Shown one piece after another: positions 40,713-48,966 of a DNA stretch of 59,094 nt (position 1 is the stretch's first letter; each line of letters begins with the position of its first letter). The position numbers and the translations under genes were made by a program. Source of the stretch: Acidimicrobiales bacterium (GTDB lineage Bacteria; Actinomycetota; Acidimicrobiia; Acidimicrobiales; GCA-2861595); contig DATLFN010000085.1 of NCBI GenBank assembly GCA_035540975.1, forward strand, positions 1 to 59,094, given 5' to 3'. The notes under the pieces are model-generated. The model did not search any database and was not told the origin of the DNA. It saw only the letters and a program-made list of their open reading frames with translations.

Positions 40713-41509
40713 GGGACGGCCCGGGCCGGCACCTCGCCGGGGTCGACCCGGGCGCCGGCGCCGGCCCGGTGGCCGGCCACCTCCCGCAGCAGCGCCTCGC
40801 GCTCCTCGCCCGTCCCGAGCGACTCGATGCGGGCCTCCACCAGGTTCAGCATCATCCGTTCGACGCTGTACGACACCAGGCCGTTGGCGGCCTGGAGCAT
40901 GGCCTTGAGGGCGCTGACCAGGCGCGCCGCCTCCTCCTCGGCCGGCAGGTCGGCGTCGAGGAGCGGCTGGCGGACGTAGCGCAGGAACAGCTCGACGGCC
41001 CCCTCGGCCACCGCCGCCGCCGCGTCGATCTGGGTGCGGGCCACCCGCATGAAGTCCTCCAGGGGGACGCCGCCGCCGACGAGGGTGAGGACCATGCGCA
41101 CGGCCCGCACGTCGGCCGGCGTGTAGTAGCAGTCCCCGTCCGCCCGCAGGGGCCGCAGCAGGCCCGACGCCTCCAGGGACCGCAGCAGCGACGGCGGGAC
41201 GCGGGCGCGATCGGCCACCTGGTTGACGGTGAGCCGCTCGTCGTCGGCGGCGGCGGTGACCTCGCGCCCGGCGGGCCCGGCGCGCCCGCCCGACGGGTCG
41301 GACAGCATGACGGCGATGGCCTTCAGCGAGTGCCCCCGCTCCATGAGCTCGCGGATCGTCCGGAGCCGCTCGAGGTGGCGAGGGCCGTACAGGGCGACGC
41401 GCCCGGAGTGGCGCGGCGCGGGCAGGAGGCCCTTGGACTGGTACGACCGCACGACGTCGACCGTGACCCCCGCCGCCGCCGCCAGCTCGTCGACCCGCAG
41501 TTCGGGCAC
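40709..41509 (-). CDS. MerR-family regulator with two HTH domains
   Basis: A 266-aa regulator, GTG at 41509. The first MerR HTH is at about 4-70 (VDELAAAAGVTVDVVRSYQ, ALYGPRHLERLRTIRELM). A second, weaker HTH is at about 92-160 (LTVNQVADRARVPPSLLRSL, YTPADVRAVRMVLTL), followed by a helical domain with no metal-binding Cys cluster. Placement between fabZ and fabD suggests a lipid-synthesis regulator responding to an acyl or CoA ligand. A TAACGT element lies 6 nt before its start. Confidence 0.87.
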   Translation of the reverse strand: MPELRVDELAAAAGVTVDVVRSYQSKGLLPAPRHSGRVALYGPRHLERLRTIRELMERGHSLKAIAVMLSDPSGGRAGPAGREVTAAADDERLTVNQVADRARVPPSLLRSLEASGLLRPLRADGDCYYTPADVRAVRMVLTLVGGGVPLEDFMRVARTQIDAAAAVAEGAVELFLRYVRQPLLDADLPAEEEAARLVSALKAMLQAANGLVSYSVERMMLNLVEARIESLGTGEEREALLREVAGHRAGAGARVDPGEVPARAVP

Positions 41510-41515
41510 GGGCGC

Positions 41516-41521
41516 ACGTTA
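41516..41521 (-). promoter_or_regulatory. putative leaderless -10 element of merR-fabZ
   Basis: TAACGT on the minus strand lies exactly 6 nt before the GTG at 41509, identical in hexamer and spacing to the senX3 element. Confidence 0.45.
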
Positions 41522-41532
41522 ATACCCCGTTC

Positions 41533-41545
41533 TCGAATGATTCGA
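41533..41545. promoter_or_regulatory. palindrome in merR-fabD divergent promoter
   Basis: TCGAATGATTCGA is a perfect inverted repeat around one central base, 12 bp upstream of the proposed merR -10 and within the 111-bp gap to fabD. It is a candidate operator for the MerR regulator. Confidence 0.5.
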
Positions 41546-41620
41546 ACGAAACGTGTAACGATCCGCGAACGGCGGGGGTCGTACGGGGAACCAGCCGTTC
41601 AACGGAGAGGGTCGAACCGC

Positions 41621-42517
41621 GTGCCTGTAGGCGTCATGTTCCCCGGCCAGGGGGCCCAGAGGGCAGAGTTGGGCGCACCGTGGCGGGACGACCACGCGTG
41701 GTCGATCGTGGAGCGGGCCGAGGGCGTGCTCGACCGCTCGCTGTCGCCGTTGCTCCTCGACCCGGCGGCCTCGCTGGACCGCACCGAGGACGCCCAGCTG
41801 GCCGTCCTGCTGGCCTCGCTGATGGCGTGGGAGCGGGCCCGCCACGACCTCGGGGACTCGGTCGCCCTGGCCGGCCACTCGCTCGGCCAGGTCACCGCCC
41901 TCATCGCGGCGGGCGTCCTGCCCTTCGACGACGGCATCCGCCTGGCCGCCCGCCGGGCCCGGCACACCCAACGGGCCGCCGATCGCCGGGAAGGCCGGAT
42001 GGTCGCCCTCCTCGGCGCCCGGCCGGAGCAGGCCGAGCAGGTGTGCGCCGCCGCGCCCGACGCCTGCTGGGTCGCCAACGACAACGCCCCCGGGCAGATC
42101 GTGGTCGCCGGCACGCCCGATGGCATCGACGCCGCCGTGGTCGCCGCCCCCGCCGCCGGCGTCCGCCGCACCACCCGCCTTCAGGTGGGCGGGGCGTTCC
42201 ACACGCCCCTGATGGACGAGGCCCGGGCCGCGTTCGCTGAGGACCTGGCCACGGCGCCGCTGCGCCCGTCCGGCCCTCCGGTCGTCTCCAACGGCGACGC
42301 CCGGGCGTACAGCGACGGCGACGGATGGCGCACCCGGCTGGCCGACCACCTCGTGCGCCCCGTGCGCTGGCGGGAGTCGGTCGAGACGCTGGTGCGCCTG
42401 GGCGCCACCGAGCTGGTCGAGGTGGGACCGGGGAGCACGCTGGCCGGCCTGGCCAGGCGGATCGCTCCCGATGTGCACGTTCGCGGCACCGACGATCTCG
42501 TGGAGGCCCGGGCATGA
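41621..42517 (+). CDS. fabD: malonyl-CoA:ACP transacylase
   Basis: A 298-aa FabD, GTG at 41621. MFPGQGAQRAELG is at the N-terminus; the nucleophile Ser is in AGHSLGQVTAL, the malonate-binding region is ANDNAPGQIVVAG, and catalytic His is in GGAFHTPLM. It loads malonyl groups on ACP. First gene of the rightward FAS II operon; the next gene overlaps its stop (ATGA). Confidence 0.95.
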   Translation: MPVGVMFPGQGAQRAELGAPWRDDHAWSIVERAEGVLDRSLSPLLLDPAASLDRTEDAQLAVLLASLMAWERARHDLGDSVALAGHSLGQVTALIAAGVLPFDDGIRLAARRARHTQRAADRREGRMVALLGARPEQAEQVCAAAPDACWVANDNAPGQIVVAGTPDGIDAAVVAAPAAGVRRTTRLQVGGAFHTPLMDEARAAFAEDLATAPLRPSGPPVVSNGDARAYSDGDGWRTRLADHLVRPVRWRESVETLVRLGATELVEVGPGSTLAGLARRIAPDVHVRGTDDLVEARA

Positions 42518-42780
42518 CGATCCTGTCGCACGGTGAACAGCTGGGCGTGCCCGAGCGGGTGATCGTGGCGCCCGCCCTGGGCGTCTTCCGCCCCGTCGAC
42601 GACGCCCCGCCCCCCGAGGGCAAGGTCGTCCGGAAGGGCGACGTGGTGGGCGTGGTCGAGGTCGGCGGCCGCACCGTGCCCGTCCGCAGCGCCTTCACCG
42701 GCCGGCTCCTCGGGATGATGGCGCACGCCGGCGAGCGCGTGCGCGAGAACCAGCCGGTGGCCTGGCTGCGGGTGCACTGA
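42514..42780 (+). CDS. biotinyl/lipoyl-fold protein lacking the modified lysine
   Basis: An 88-aa single-domain protein, ATG at 42514 overlapping the fabD stop. VIVAPALGVFRP, VVRKGDVVGVVEV and FTGRLLGMMAHAGERV, then ENQPVAWL, follow the biotin carboxyl carrier fold. The place of the biotinylation motif AMKM is occupied by VGGR, so no lysine is available there. It therefore cannot be a conventional BCCP. It may be structural or regulatory for the carboxyltransferase at 46033 or for ACP-dependent enzymes; this is inference. Confidence 0.8.
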   Translation: MTILSHGEQLGVPERVIVAPALGVFRPVDDAPPPEGKVVRKGDVVGVVEVGGRTVPVRSAFTGRLLGMMAHAGERVRENQPVAWLRVH

Positions 42781-42781
42781 C

Positions 42782-43723
42782 TTGGCCGTCGCCATCCTCG
42801 GCCTCGGCATGGCCGTGCCCGAGACCCGGCTCACCAACGCCGATCTCGAGCAGATGCTCGACACCAGCGACTCGTGGATCGTCGAGCGCACCGGCATCCG
42901 CGAGCGGCGCGTCGCCGGGCCGGACGAGACCTCGGCGACCCTCGGCGCCGCCGCCGGCGCCGCCGCCATCAAGGACGCCGGCCTCACGCCGGGCGACATC
43001 GGCCTGGTGATGGTCGCCACCTGCACACCGGTGCAGGTCCTGCCGTCCACCGCCGCCCTCGTCCAGGAGGCCCTGGGGCTGCGCTGCGGGGCGCTGGACG
43101 TGGGCGCCGCCTGCGCCGGCTTCGTGTACGGGCTGGTGGCGTCGGCCGGCATGGGCGCCGGCCAGCCGACCCTGCTCATCGGCACCGAGACCCTCACCCG
43201 CATCACCGACCCCGACGACCGCGCCACGCGCATCCTGTTCGGCGACGGCGCGGGGGCGGCCGTGGTCGGCCCGCCGGCCGACCCCGACGCCGGCCTGCTG
43301 GCCTGGGACCTGGGCTGCGACGGCTCCGCCGCCCCGCTGCTCGAGGTGCCCGTGGGCGACCGCTACATGCGCATGGAGGGCAGCGAGGTGTTCCGCCGGG
43401 CGGTGCGGATCGTGGTCGACTCGGCCGCCGTCACCCTGGAGCGGGCCGGCCTCGGCTCCGACGACGTCACCCTCTTCGTGCCCCACCAGGCCAACGTGCG
43501 GATCATCGACGCCAGCTGCTCGCGCCTCGGCATCCCCGTCGAGCGCACGGCGGTCAACCTGGACCGGTACGGCAACACGTCGGCCGCGTCCATCCCCATG
43601 GCGCTGGCCGAGGCGTCCGAGGCGGGCCGCCTGAGGCGGGGCGACGTGGTCCTGCTGTCGGGCTTCGGCGCCGGCATGACGTGGGCCAGCGCCCTGCTGC
43701 GCTGGGACGGCGAGCCGGCGTGA
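42782..43723 (+). CDS. fabH: beta-ketoacyl-ACP synthase III
   Basis: A 313-aa KAS III, TTG start at 42782 one base after the previous stop. Catalytic Cys is in VGAACAGFVYGL, His in LFVPHQANVRII, and Asn in DRYGNTSAASIP. DSWIVERTGIRERR is the usual N-terminal signature. It starts fatty acid synthesis by condensing acyl-CoA with malonyl-ACP. The stop overlaps fabG (GTGA). Confidence 0.95.
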   Translation: MAVAILGLGMAVPETRLTNADLEQMLDTSDSWIVERTGIRERRVAGPDETSATLGAAAGAAAIKDAGLTPGDIGLVMVATCTPVQVLPSTAALVQEALGLRCGALDVGAACAGFVYGLVASAGMGAGQPTLLIGTETLTRITDPDDRATRILFGDGAGAAVVGPPADPDAGLLAWDLGCDGSAAPLLEVPVGDRYMRMEGSEVFRRAVRIVVDSAAVTLERAGLGSDDVTLFVPHQANVRIIDASCSRLGIPVERTAVNLDRYGNTSAASIPMALAEASEAGRLRRGDVVLLSGFGAGMTWASALLRWDGEPA

Positions 43724-44475
43724 CGCCGCCCGGGGCGAGCGCCGAGGGCGCCCGCCGGGTCGCACTGGTCACCGGCGGCTCGGGCGGGATCGGCCGGGCG
43801 ACGGCGGCGGCGCTGGCCGCCGACGGGCACCGGGTCGCCGTCGGCTACGGCGGGAACCGCGAGTCGGCCGAGAAGACGGCCGCCGAGCTGGGCGGGGTCG
43901 CCGTGCACGTCGACGTCACCGACCCGGCGTCGGTGGACGCGGCGTTCGGCGAGGTCGAGCAGGCGCTGGGCCCCGTCGAGATCGTCGTGAACAACGCCGG
44001 CATCAACGCCGACGGGCTGCTCCTGCGCATGGGCGAGGAGCAGTGGCGCTCGGTGGTGGCGACCAACCTGGACGGCGCCTACCGGGTGAGCAAGCGGGCC
44101 GCCTCGGGGATGGTGCGGCGCCGGTGGGGCCGGATCGTCAACATGGGCTCGGTGGTCGGCTCCACCGGCGCACCCGGCCAGGCCAACTACGCGGCGACCA
44201 AGGCCGGGCTCATCGGGCTGACCCGCTCGCTCGCCCGGGAGCTGGGCTCGCGGGGCATCACCGTGAACCTGGTCGCTCCCGGGCCCATCGCCACCGCCAT
44301 GATCGACGCGGTGGGCGAGGACCGCCGTGCGGAAATGACGGCAGCCGTGCCGCTGGGGAGAATGGGCGCCCCCGAGGAGGTGGGCGCGGTGGTCGCCTTC
44401 TTGTGCTCCGAGGGGGCCGCCTACGTCACGGGAGCCGTCGTGCCCGTCGACGGCGGCCTGGGTATGGGTCATTGA
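43720..44475 (+). CDS. fabG: 3-oxoacyl-ACP reductase
   Basis: A 251-aa SDR reductase, GTG at 43720. LVTGGSGGIGRAT binds NADPH; NNAGINADGLLLRM and the catalytic set in MGSVVGSTGAPGQANYAATK are typical FabG. The end is VTGAVVPVDGGLGMGH. It reduces 3-oxoacyl-ACP in the FAS II cycle. Position between fabH and acpP supports the assignment over other SDRs. Confidence 0.94.
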   Translation: MTPPGASAEGARRVALVTGGSGGIGRATAAALAADGHRVAVGYGGNRESAEKTAAELGGVAVHVDVTDPASVDAAFGEVEQALGPVEIVVNNAGINADGLLLRMGEEQWRSVVATNLDGAYRVSKRAASGMVRRRWGRIVNMGSVVGSTGAPGQANYAATKAGLIGLTRSLARELGSRGITVNLVAPGPIATAMIDAVGEDRRAEMTAAVPLGRMGAPEEVGAVVAFLCSEGAAYVTGAVVPVDGGLGMGH

Positions 44476-44520
44476 CGTTCTTCATGCAGGACCGAGATCG
44501 AGACTGAAGGGAAATCGACG

Positions 44521-44772
44521 ATGGAACGAGCCGATGTGCTGACCGCGGTGCAGGAGTCCGCCAAGGAGGTGCTGGGCGTCGACGCCGGCGCCGTGGTGGA
44601 GGACGCCCGCTTCAAGGACGACCTGGACGCCGACAGCCTCGACCTGGTGGAGATGGTGATGGCGCTCGAGGAGCGCTTCGAGGTGACGATCCCCGAGGAG
44701 GAGCTGGGCGGGATCGAGACGGTCGGCCAGGCCGTCGACGTGGTCCTCGGCAAGCTCCAAGTGGGCACGTGA
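44521..44772 (+). CDS. acpP: acyl carrier protein
   Basis: An 83-aa acidic ACP, ATG at 44521 preceded by AAGGGA. The phosphopantetheine Ser is S39 in [18 protein letters not shown]. It shuttles acyl intermediates between the enzymes encoded on both sides. Its stop overlaps fabF by GTGA. Confidence 0.97.
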   Translation: MERADVLTAVQESAKEVLGVDAGAVVEDARFKDDLDADSLDLVEMVMALEERFEVTIPEEELGGIETVGQAVDVVLGKLQVGT

Positions 44773-46022
44773 GCAAGGGAACCACGGACCACCGCGGCCG
44801 CCCGCGGGTGGCGGTCACCGGCCTGGGCGTCAAGACCCCGGCGGGCAACGACCTGGCCTCGTTCTGGGCGACCGTCCTGGAGGGCCGGCCCACCGCCGGG
44901 CCGATCACCCGGTACGACGCCTCCGACCAGCCGGTGGCGTTCGCCTGCGAGGTGGCCGGGTTCGACCCCGCCGACTACTTCGGCCACAAGGAGGCCCGCC
45001 GCGCCGACCGCGTCACCCAGCTGGGCTTCGCGGCGGCCACCGACGCGCTGGCCGACGCCGGCGAGCTCGGCATCGACCCCAACCGGTGCGGCGTGGTGGC
45101 CGGGACCGGGGTCGGAGGACTGTGGACGCAGGAGGAGGAGGAGAAGGTCCTCTTCGAGCGGGGGCCCACCCGGGTCAGCCCGTTCCTCGTCCCCATGATG
45201 ATGGCGAACGCCACCGCCGGCACCATCGCCATGCGCCACGGCTGGAAGGGCCCGAACATCTGCATCGCCACCGCCTGCGCGGCGGGCACCCACGCCGTGG
45301 GCGAGGCGCTCCGGTTCATCCGCGACGGCTCGGCCGACGTCGTGCTGGCCGGTGGCGCCGAGGCCGCCATCACGCCCGTCGCCATGGCCGCCTTCGCCCG
45401 CATGGGGGCGCTCAGCGGCCGGGCCGACGACCCGCGGCGCGCCTCGCGCCCGTTCGACCCCGAGCGGGACGGCTTCGTCATGGGCGAGGGCGCCGGCTTC
45501 CTGGTCCTCGAGCGCTGGGACCTGGCCGTGGCCCGCGGCGCCCGGATCCACGGCGAGATCCTCGGCTACGGGCGCAACTCCGACGCCCACCACATCACCG
45601 CGCCCACCCCCGACGGCAGCGGGGCGGTGGCCTGCATGGAGCTGGCCCTGGAGGACGCCGGCCTGGGCGCCGCCGACATCGGCCACGTCAACGCCCACGG
45701 CACGTCCACGCCCCTCAACGACGCCGCCGAGGCCGAGGCCCTGGTCAAGGTCTTCGCCGGCGACCCGCCGCCGGTGACCTCGATGAAGGGCGTCACCGGC
45801 CACCTCATCGGCGCCGCCGGCGCCGTCGAGGCCGTCGGCAGCCTGCTCTCCGCCCGCGACGGCAAGGTGCCGCCCACCGCCAACCACGAGCGCACCGACC
45901 CCGGCATCAGCATCGACGTGGTGCACGGCTCGGCTCGCGACGTCACCGGGCCGGTCGTGTCGAACTCGTTCGGCTTCGGCGGCCACAACGCCACCCTCGT
46001 CATCGCCCCTGTGACCGGGTGA
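44769..46022 (+). CDS. fabF: beta-ketoacyl-ACP synthase II
   Basis: A 417-aa KAS II, GTG at 44769. Catalytic Cys is in [12 protein letters not shown], and the two His are in [11 protein letters not shown] and [34 protein letters not shown] and [13 protein letters not shown] are standard landmarks. It elongates the acyl chain. It is translationally coupled to acpP, and the carboxyltransferase gene follows after 10 bp. Confidence 0.96.
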   Translation: MSKGTTDHRGRPRVAVTGLGVKTPAGNDLASFWATVLEGRPTAGPITRYDASDQPVAFACEVAGFDPADYFGHKEARRADRVTQLGFAAATDALADAGELGIDPNRCGVVAGTGVGGLWTQEEEEKVLFERGPTRVSPFLVPMMMANATAGTIAMRHGWKGPNICIATACAAGTHAVGEALRFIRDGSADVVLAGGAEAAITPVAMAAFARMGALSGRADDPRRASRPFDPERDGFVMGEGAGFLVLERWDLAVARGARIHGEILGYGRNSDAHHITAPTPDGSGAVACMELALEDAGLGAADIGHVNAHGTSTPLNDAAEAEALVKVFAGDPPPVTSMKGVTGHLIGAAGAVEAVGSLLSARDGKVPPTANHERTDPGISIDVVHGSARDVTGPVVSNSFGFGGHNATLVIAPVTG

Positions 46023-46032
46023 CGAGCAGCCG

Positions 46033-47466
46033 GTGACCCAGGCGTTCGAGCTCGACGCCCCGGCGGTGCCGCCGGGGGGTCGGGTGGTGGACGGCCTGGC
46101 CGGCGTGGCGCTGGCCCGCCGGAGGGCGTCGGCCGCCCGGGCCGAGATCGCCGAGGTCGACGGCCGCTCGTACGGGCTGTTCCGCCTCGGTGGCGGCGAG
46201 CACCGGGGGGCCATCGGGCCGGCCGAGGGCGACACCGTCAGCCGCCTGGTCACCACCGCCACCGACCTCGGCGTGCCCGTGATCGGCGTGGTCGCCACGT
46301 CCGGCGCCGACGTCGGCCACGGCGTCGACTCCCTCCACGCCTGGGGCCGGATCGCCCGCGCCGTCACCGCCGCCTCGGGCGTCGTCCCCGTCGCCCTGGT
46401 GGTGAGCGGCCCGTGCCTGTCGGGGCCCGCCCTGCTGCTCGGCCTGGCCGACGTGGTGGTCGTCACCGACCGGTCGTACGCCTACGTGAGCGGCCCGGCC
46501 GGGGTCCGAGGCTTCACCGGCCAGGAGGTCACCCACGAGGCGCTGGGTGGCGCCGCCGTGCACGTCACCCGCACCGGCGTGGCGTGGGCCACGGCCCGCG
46601 ACGAGGACGAGGCGCTGGCCCTGGCGCTGGACGTGCTCGCCTACCTGCCGCCCAACAACGGCGAGGAGCCGCCCGCCCGCCGGGTCGACGACCCCGTGGA
46701 CCGGGACACGGCCGCCGCGGCGGCCGCCGTGCCCGCCCGCGCCACCGCGTCCTACGACGTGCGGGTGGTCGTGGAGGACGTGGTCGACGCCGGGACCTTC
46801 GTCGAGGTGAGGGCGCCCCACGCCCCGAGCATGGTGACCGGCCTCGCCACCATCGGCGGCATGCCCGTCGGCGTCCTGGCCAACCAGCCGCGGGTGATGG
46901 CGGGCACCATCGACATCGACGCCTCCCGCAAGGCCGCCCGGTTCGTGCAGCTGTGCGACGCGTTCAACGTCCCGCTGCTCACCTTCGTGGACACGCCCGG
47001 GTTCCAGCCCGGCAAGGACATCGAGTGGCGGGGGATGATCCGCCACTGCGCCGAGCTGGTGCACGCCTACGCCGCCGCCACCGTGCCCCGGGTGTCGGTG
47101 GTCCTGCGCAAGGCGTACGGCGGGGCCTACATCGTGATGGACTCGCGCGGCCTGGGCGGCGACGTGAGCCTGGCGTGGCCGGGTGCCGAGGTCGCCGTCA
47201 TGGGGCCGGCAGGCGCCGTGAGCATCCTGCACGGCCGGACGCTGGCCGCCGTCGACGACCCCGAGGAGCGGGAGAAGCAGCGCCGGCTCCTGGAGGAGGA
47301 CTACGCGGCCCGCTACTGCTCGTCGCTGGTGGCGGCCGAGCGGGGCTTCGTGGACGACGTCATCGACCCCGCCGACACCCGCCGCGCCGTCGCCGCCGCG
47401 TTCACCGCCCTGCGCACCAAACGCGAACGCCACCCCCGCCGCCGCCACTCGAACACGCCGCTGTGA
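46033..47466 (+). CDS. accD: acyl-CoA carboxylase carboxyltransferase (AccD/PccB type)
   Basis: A 477-aa carboxyltransferase with both crotonase-like halves in one chain, GTG at 46033. The C-terminal half is strongly conserved (FVDTPGFQPGKDIEW, VSVVLRKAYGGAYIVMDSR, WPGAEVAVMGPAGAV). The N-terminal half is shorter and more divergent than in PccB. It would transfer CO2 from biotin to acetyl-CoA to give malonyl-CoA. No biotin carboxylase is in the window and the linked BCCP-like gene has no biotin site, so a biotin-carboxylase/carrier subunit must be encoded elsewhere. Confidence 0.88.
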   Translation: MTQAFELDAPAVPPGGRVVDGLAGVALARRRASAARAEIAEVDGRSYGLFRLGGGEHRGAIGPAEGDTVSRLVTTATDLGVPVIGVVATSGADVGHGVDSLHAWGRIARAVTAASGVVPVALVVSGPCLSGPALLLGLADVVVVTDRSYAYVSGPAGVRGFTGQEVTHEALGGAAVHVTRTGVAWATARDEDEALALALDVLAYLPPNNGEEPPARRVDDPVDRDTAAAAAAVPARATASYDVRVVVEDVVDAGTFVEVRAPHAPSMVTGLATIGGMPVGVLANQPRVMAGTIDIDASRKAARFVQLCDAFNVPLLTFVDTPGFQPGKDIEWRGMIRHCAELVHAYAAATVPRVSVVLRKAYGGAYIVMDSRGLGGDVSLAWPGAEVAVMGPAGAVSILHGRTLAAVDDPEEREKQRRLLEEDYAARYCSSLVAAERGFVDDVIDPADTRRAVAAAFTALRTKRERHPRRRHSNTPL

Positions 47467-47474
47467 TCGCCGTC

Positions 47475-47608
47475 GCAAGCGGAGCTTGCTCGGCGAGTTG
47501 GGGGTGCTCCGGCCCGCCGCCGGAGGCGGCGGGCCTCCGCCCGATCCTCTTGCGCCGGCTTTGCCGGCGCCTGGTGAGCCCAGCCGGGGAGGGCCGCCTG
47601 CGGCGGCC
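47475..47608. repeat. chain of four perfect hairpins between accD and fabI
   Basis: Four perfect inverted repeats, each with a 3-nt loop: GCAAGC/GCTTGC (47475-47489, loop GGA), 11-bp arms (47511-47535, loop GGA), GCGCCGGC/GCCGGCGC (47552-47570, loop TTT) and GGCCGCC/GGCGGCC (47592-47608, loop TGC). They fill the 180-bp gap. There is no U-tract. Possibly a REP-like element, RNA-stability element or attenuator. Confidence 0.8.
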
Positions 47609-47646
47609 GTCCACGGCCGGGCGCCTGACGTGCTTGGAGGGCCCTC

Positions 47647-48414
47647 GTGCTGCTTGAAGGCAAGAAGCTCCTGGTCACGGGTGTGCTCACGGAGACCTCG
47701 ATCGCCTACTCCGTCGCCCGGTTGGCGCAGGAGCAGGGGGCGGAGATCGTCCTGACGTCGTTCGGGCGGCCGATGAGCCTCACCCGGCGGGCGGCGCGAC
47801 GGCTGCCGGCCGAGCCCGACGTGCTCGAGCTGGACGTGACCCTCCCGGAGCACCTGGCCCGACTGACCGGCGACCTCGAGCAGCGGTGGGGCAGGCTGGA
47901 CGGGGTCGTCCACGCCATCGGCTTCGCCCCCGAGGCGTGCCTGGGCGGCGACTTCCTCAAGGCCGGCTGGGCCGACGTGTCGACCGCCCTGCACGTGTCC
48001 GCCTACTCCCTCAAGGCGCTGGCCGAGGCGGCCCTGCCGTTGATGAAGGGGGCCGGCGGCTCGATCGTGGCGCTCGACTTCGACGCCACCCGGGCGTGGC
48101 CCGGGTACGACTGGATGGGCGTGGCCAAGGCGGCCCTGGAGTCCACCGCCCGCTACCTCGCCCGCGACCTCGGCCCCGCCGGCATCCGGGTGAACCTGGT
48201 GTGCGCCGGCCCGATCCGCACGGTCGCCGCCCGCTCCATCCCCGGGTTCTCGACCTTCGAGGAGGCGTGGGCCGGGCGGGCGCCCCTGGGCTGGGACACC
48301 GGCGACGCCGAGCCGGTGTCCAAGGCGGTCGTGGCCCTGCTCTCCGACTGGTTCCCGGCCACCACGGGGGCGATGGTCCACGTCGACGGCGGCTACCACG
48401 CCATGGGGGCGTGA
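47647..48414 (+). CDS. fabI: enoyl-ACP reductase (FabI/InhA type)
   Basis: A 255-aa atypical SDR, GTG at 47647. LLEGKKLLVTGVLTETSIAY is the FabI/InhA nucleotide-binding start. HAIGFAPEACLGGDF, ALDFDATRAWPGYDWMGVAK (Tyr and Lys of the active site) and GPIRTVAARSIPGF are InhA-like. It reduces trans-2-enoyl-ACP with NADH and completes the FAS II set. It is separated from accD by the hairpin chain, which may uncouple its expression. Confidence 0.95.
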   Translation: MLLEGKKLLVTGVLTETSIAYSVARLAQEQGAEIVLTSFGRPMSLTRRAARRLPAEPDVLELDVTLPEHLARLTGDLEQRWGRLDGVVHAIGFAPEACLGGDFLKAGWADVSTALHVSAYSLKALAEAALPLMKGAGGSIVALDFDATRAWPGYDWMGVAKAALESTARYLARDLGPAGIRVNLVCAGPIRTVAARSIPGFSTFEEAWAGRAPLGWDTGDAEPVSKAVVALLSDWFPATTGAMVHVDGGYHAMGA

Positions 48415-48424
48415 CGGTCGCGCT

Positions 48425-48455
48425 CTCGGGCCGACCGGCCGGCTCGGGCCGACCG
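48425..48455 (+). repeat. 13-bp direct repeat before gtrA-like gene
   Basis: CTCGGGCCGACCG occurs at 48425-48437 and 48443-48455 (18-bp period), just upstream of the TACCAT element and start of the GtrA-like gene. It may bind a regulator. Confidence 0.5.
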
Positions 48456-48456
48456 C

Positions 48457-48462
48457 TACCAT
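48457..48462 (+). promoter_or_regulatory. putative leaderless -10 element of gtrA-like gene
   Basis: TACCAT lies exactly 6 nt before the GTG at 48469; no Shine-Dalgarno sequence. Confidence 0.4.
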
Positions 48463-48468
48463 CGACCG

Positions 48469-48966
48469 GTGCGCGCCCTGCTGAACGACGTCCGTGAGCG
48501 CACGCGTACGCCCGGCGGGCAGAAGGCCTTCCGCTACGCGGTGGTCTCCGCCGTGTCGGTCGCCGTCAGCCAGGTGGCGCTGTTCGGGGCGTTCGCCGGG
48601 CTGCACTGGACGGCCCGGTCGTCGAACCTCCTCGCCTTCTTCATGGGCGGCATCCCGTCCTACTGGCTGAACCGGCGCTGGACGTGGGGCAAGACGGGGC
48701 GGTCGCACCTGCTCAAGGAAGTCCTGCCCTTCTGGGCGCTGGCCGTCGTCGGCCTGGTGTTCTCCACGTGGGCGGCCGGCGCCGCCGAGTCGTGGGCGCT
48801 GGACAACGTCGACTCCCGGCTGGCGCAGGCCCTGGTCGTGAACGGCTCGGTGATCGCCGCCTTCGGCGTCCTCTGGATCGTGAAGTTCTTCCTGTTCAAC
48901 AAGGTCCTGTTCGTCACCAGGGACGAGGACCTGCGGGCCGCCCTGGCCGACGAGATCGTCGCCTGA
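48469..48966 (+). CDS. GtrA-family membrane protein
   Basis: A 165-aa protein with four hydrophobic segments (about 24-45, 53-70, 86-106, 123-148). FFMGGIPSYWLNRRWTWG and VKFFLFNKVLFV are GtrA signatures. GtrA proteins are small flippase-like partners in lipid-linked sugar transfer and cell-wall glycan synthesis. The partner glycosyltransferase is not in the window. The next gene overlaps its stop. Confidence 0.88.
   Translation: MRALLNDVRERTRTPGGQKAFRYAVVSAVSVAVSQVALFGAFAGLHWTARSSNLLAFFMGGIPSYWLNRRWTWGKTGRSHLLKEVLPFWALAVVGLVFSTWAAGAAESWALDNVDSRLAQALVVNGSVIAAFGVLWIVKFFLFNKVLFVTRDEDLRAALADEIVA

Noticed and set aside
42514-42780. Conventional biotin carboxyl carrier protein
   Set aside because: The AMKM lysine is replaced (VGGR), so a biotinylated carrier role cannot be supported.
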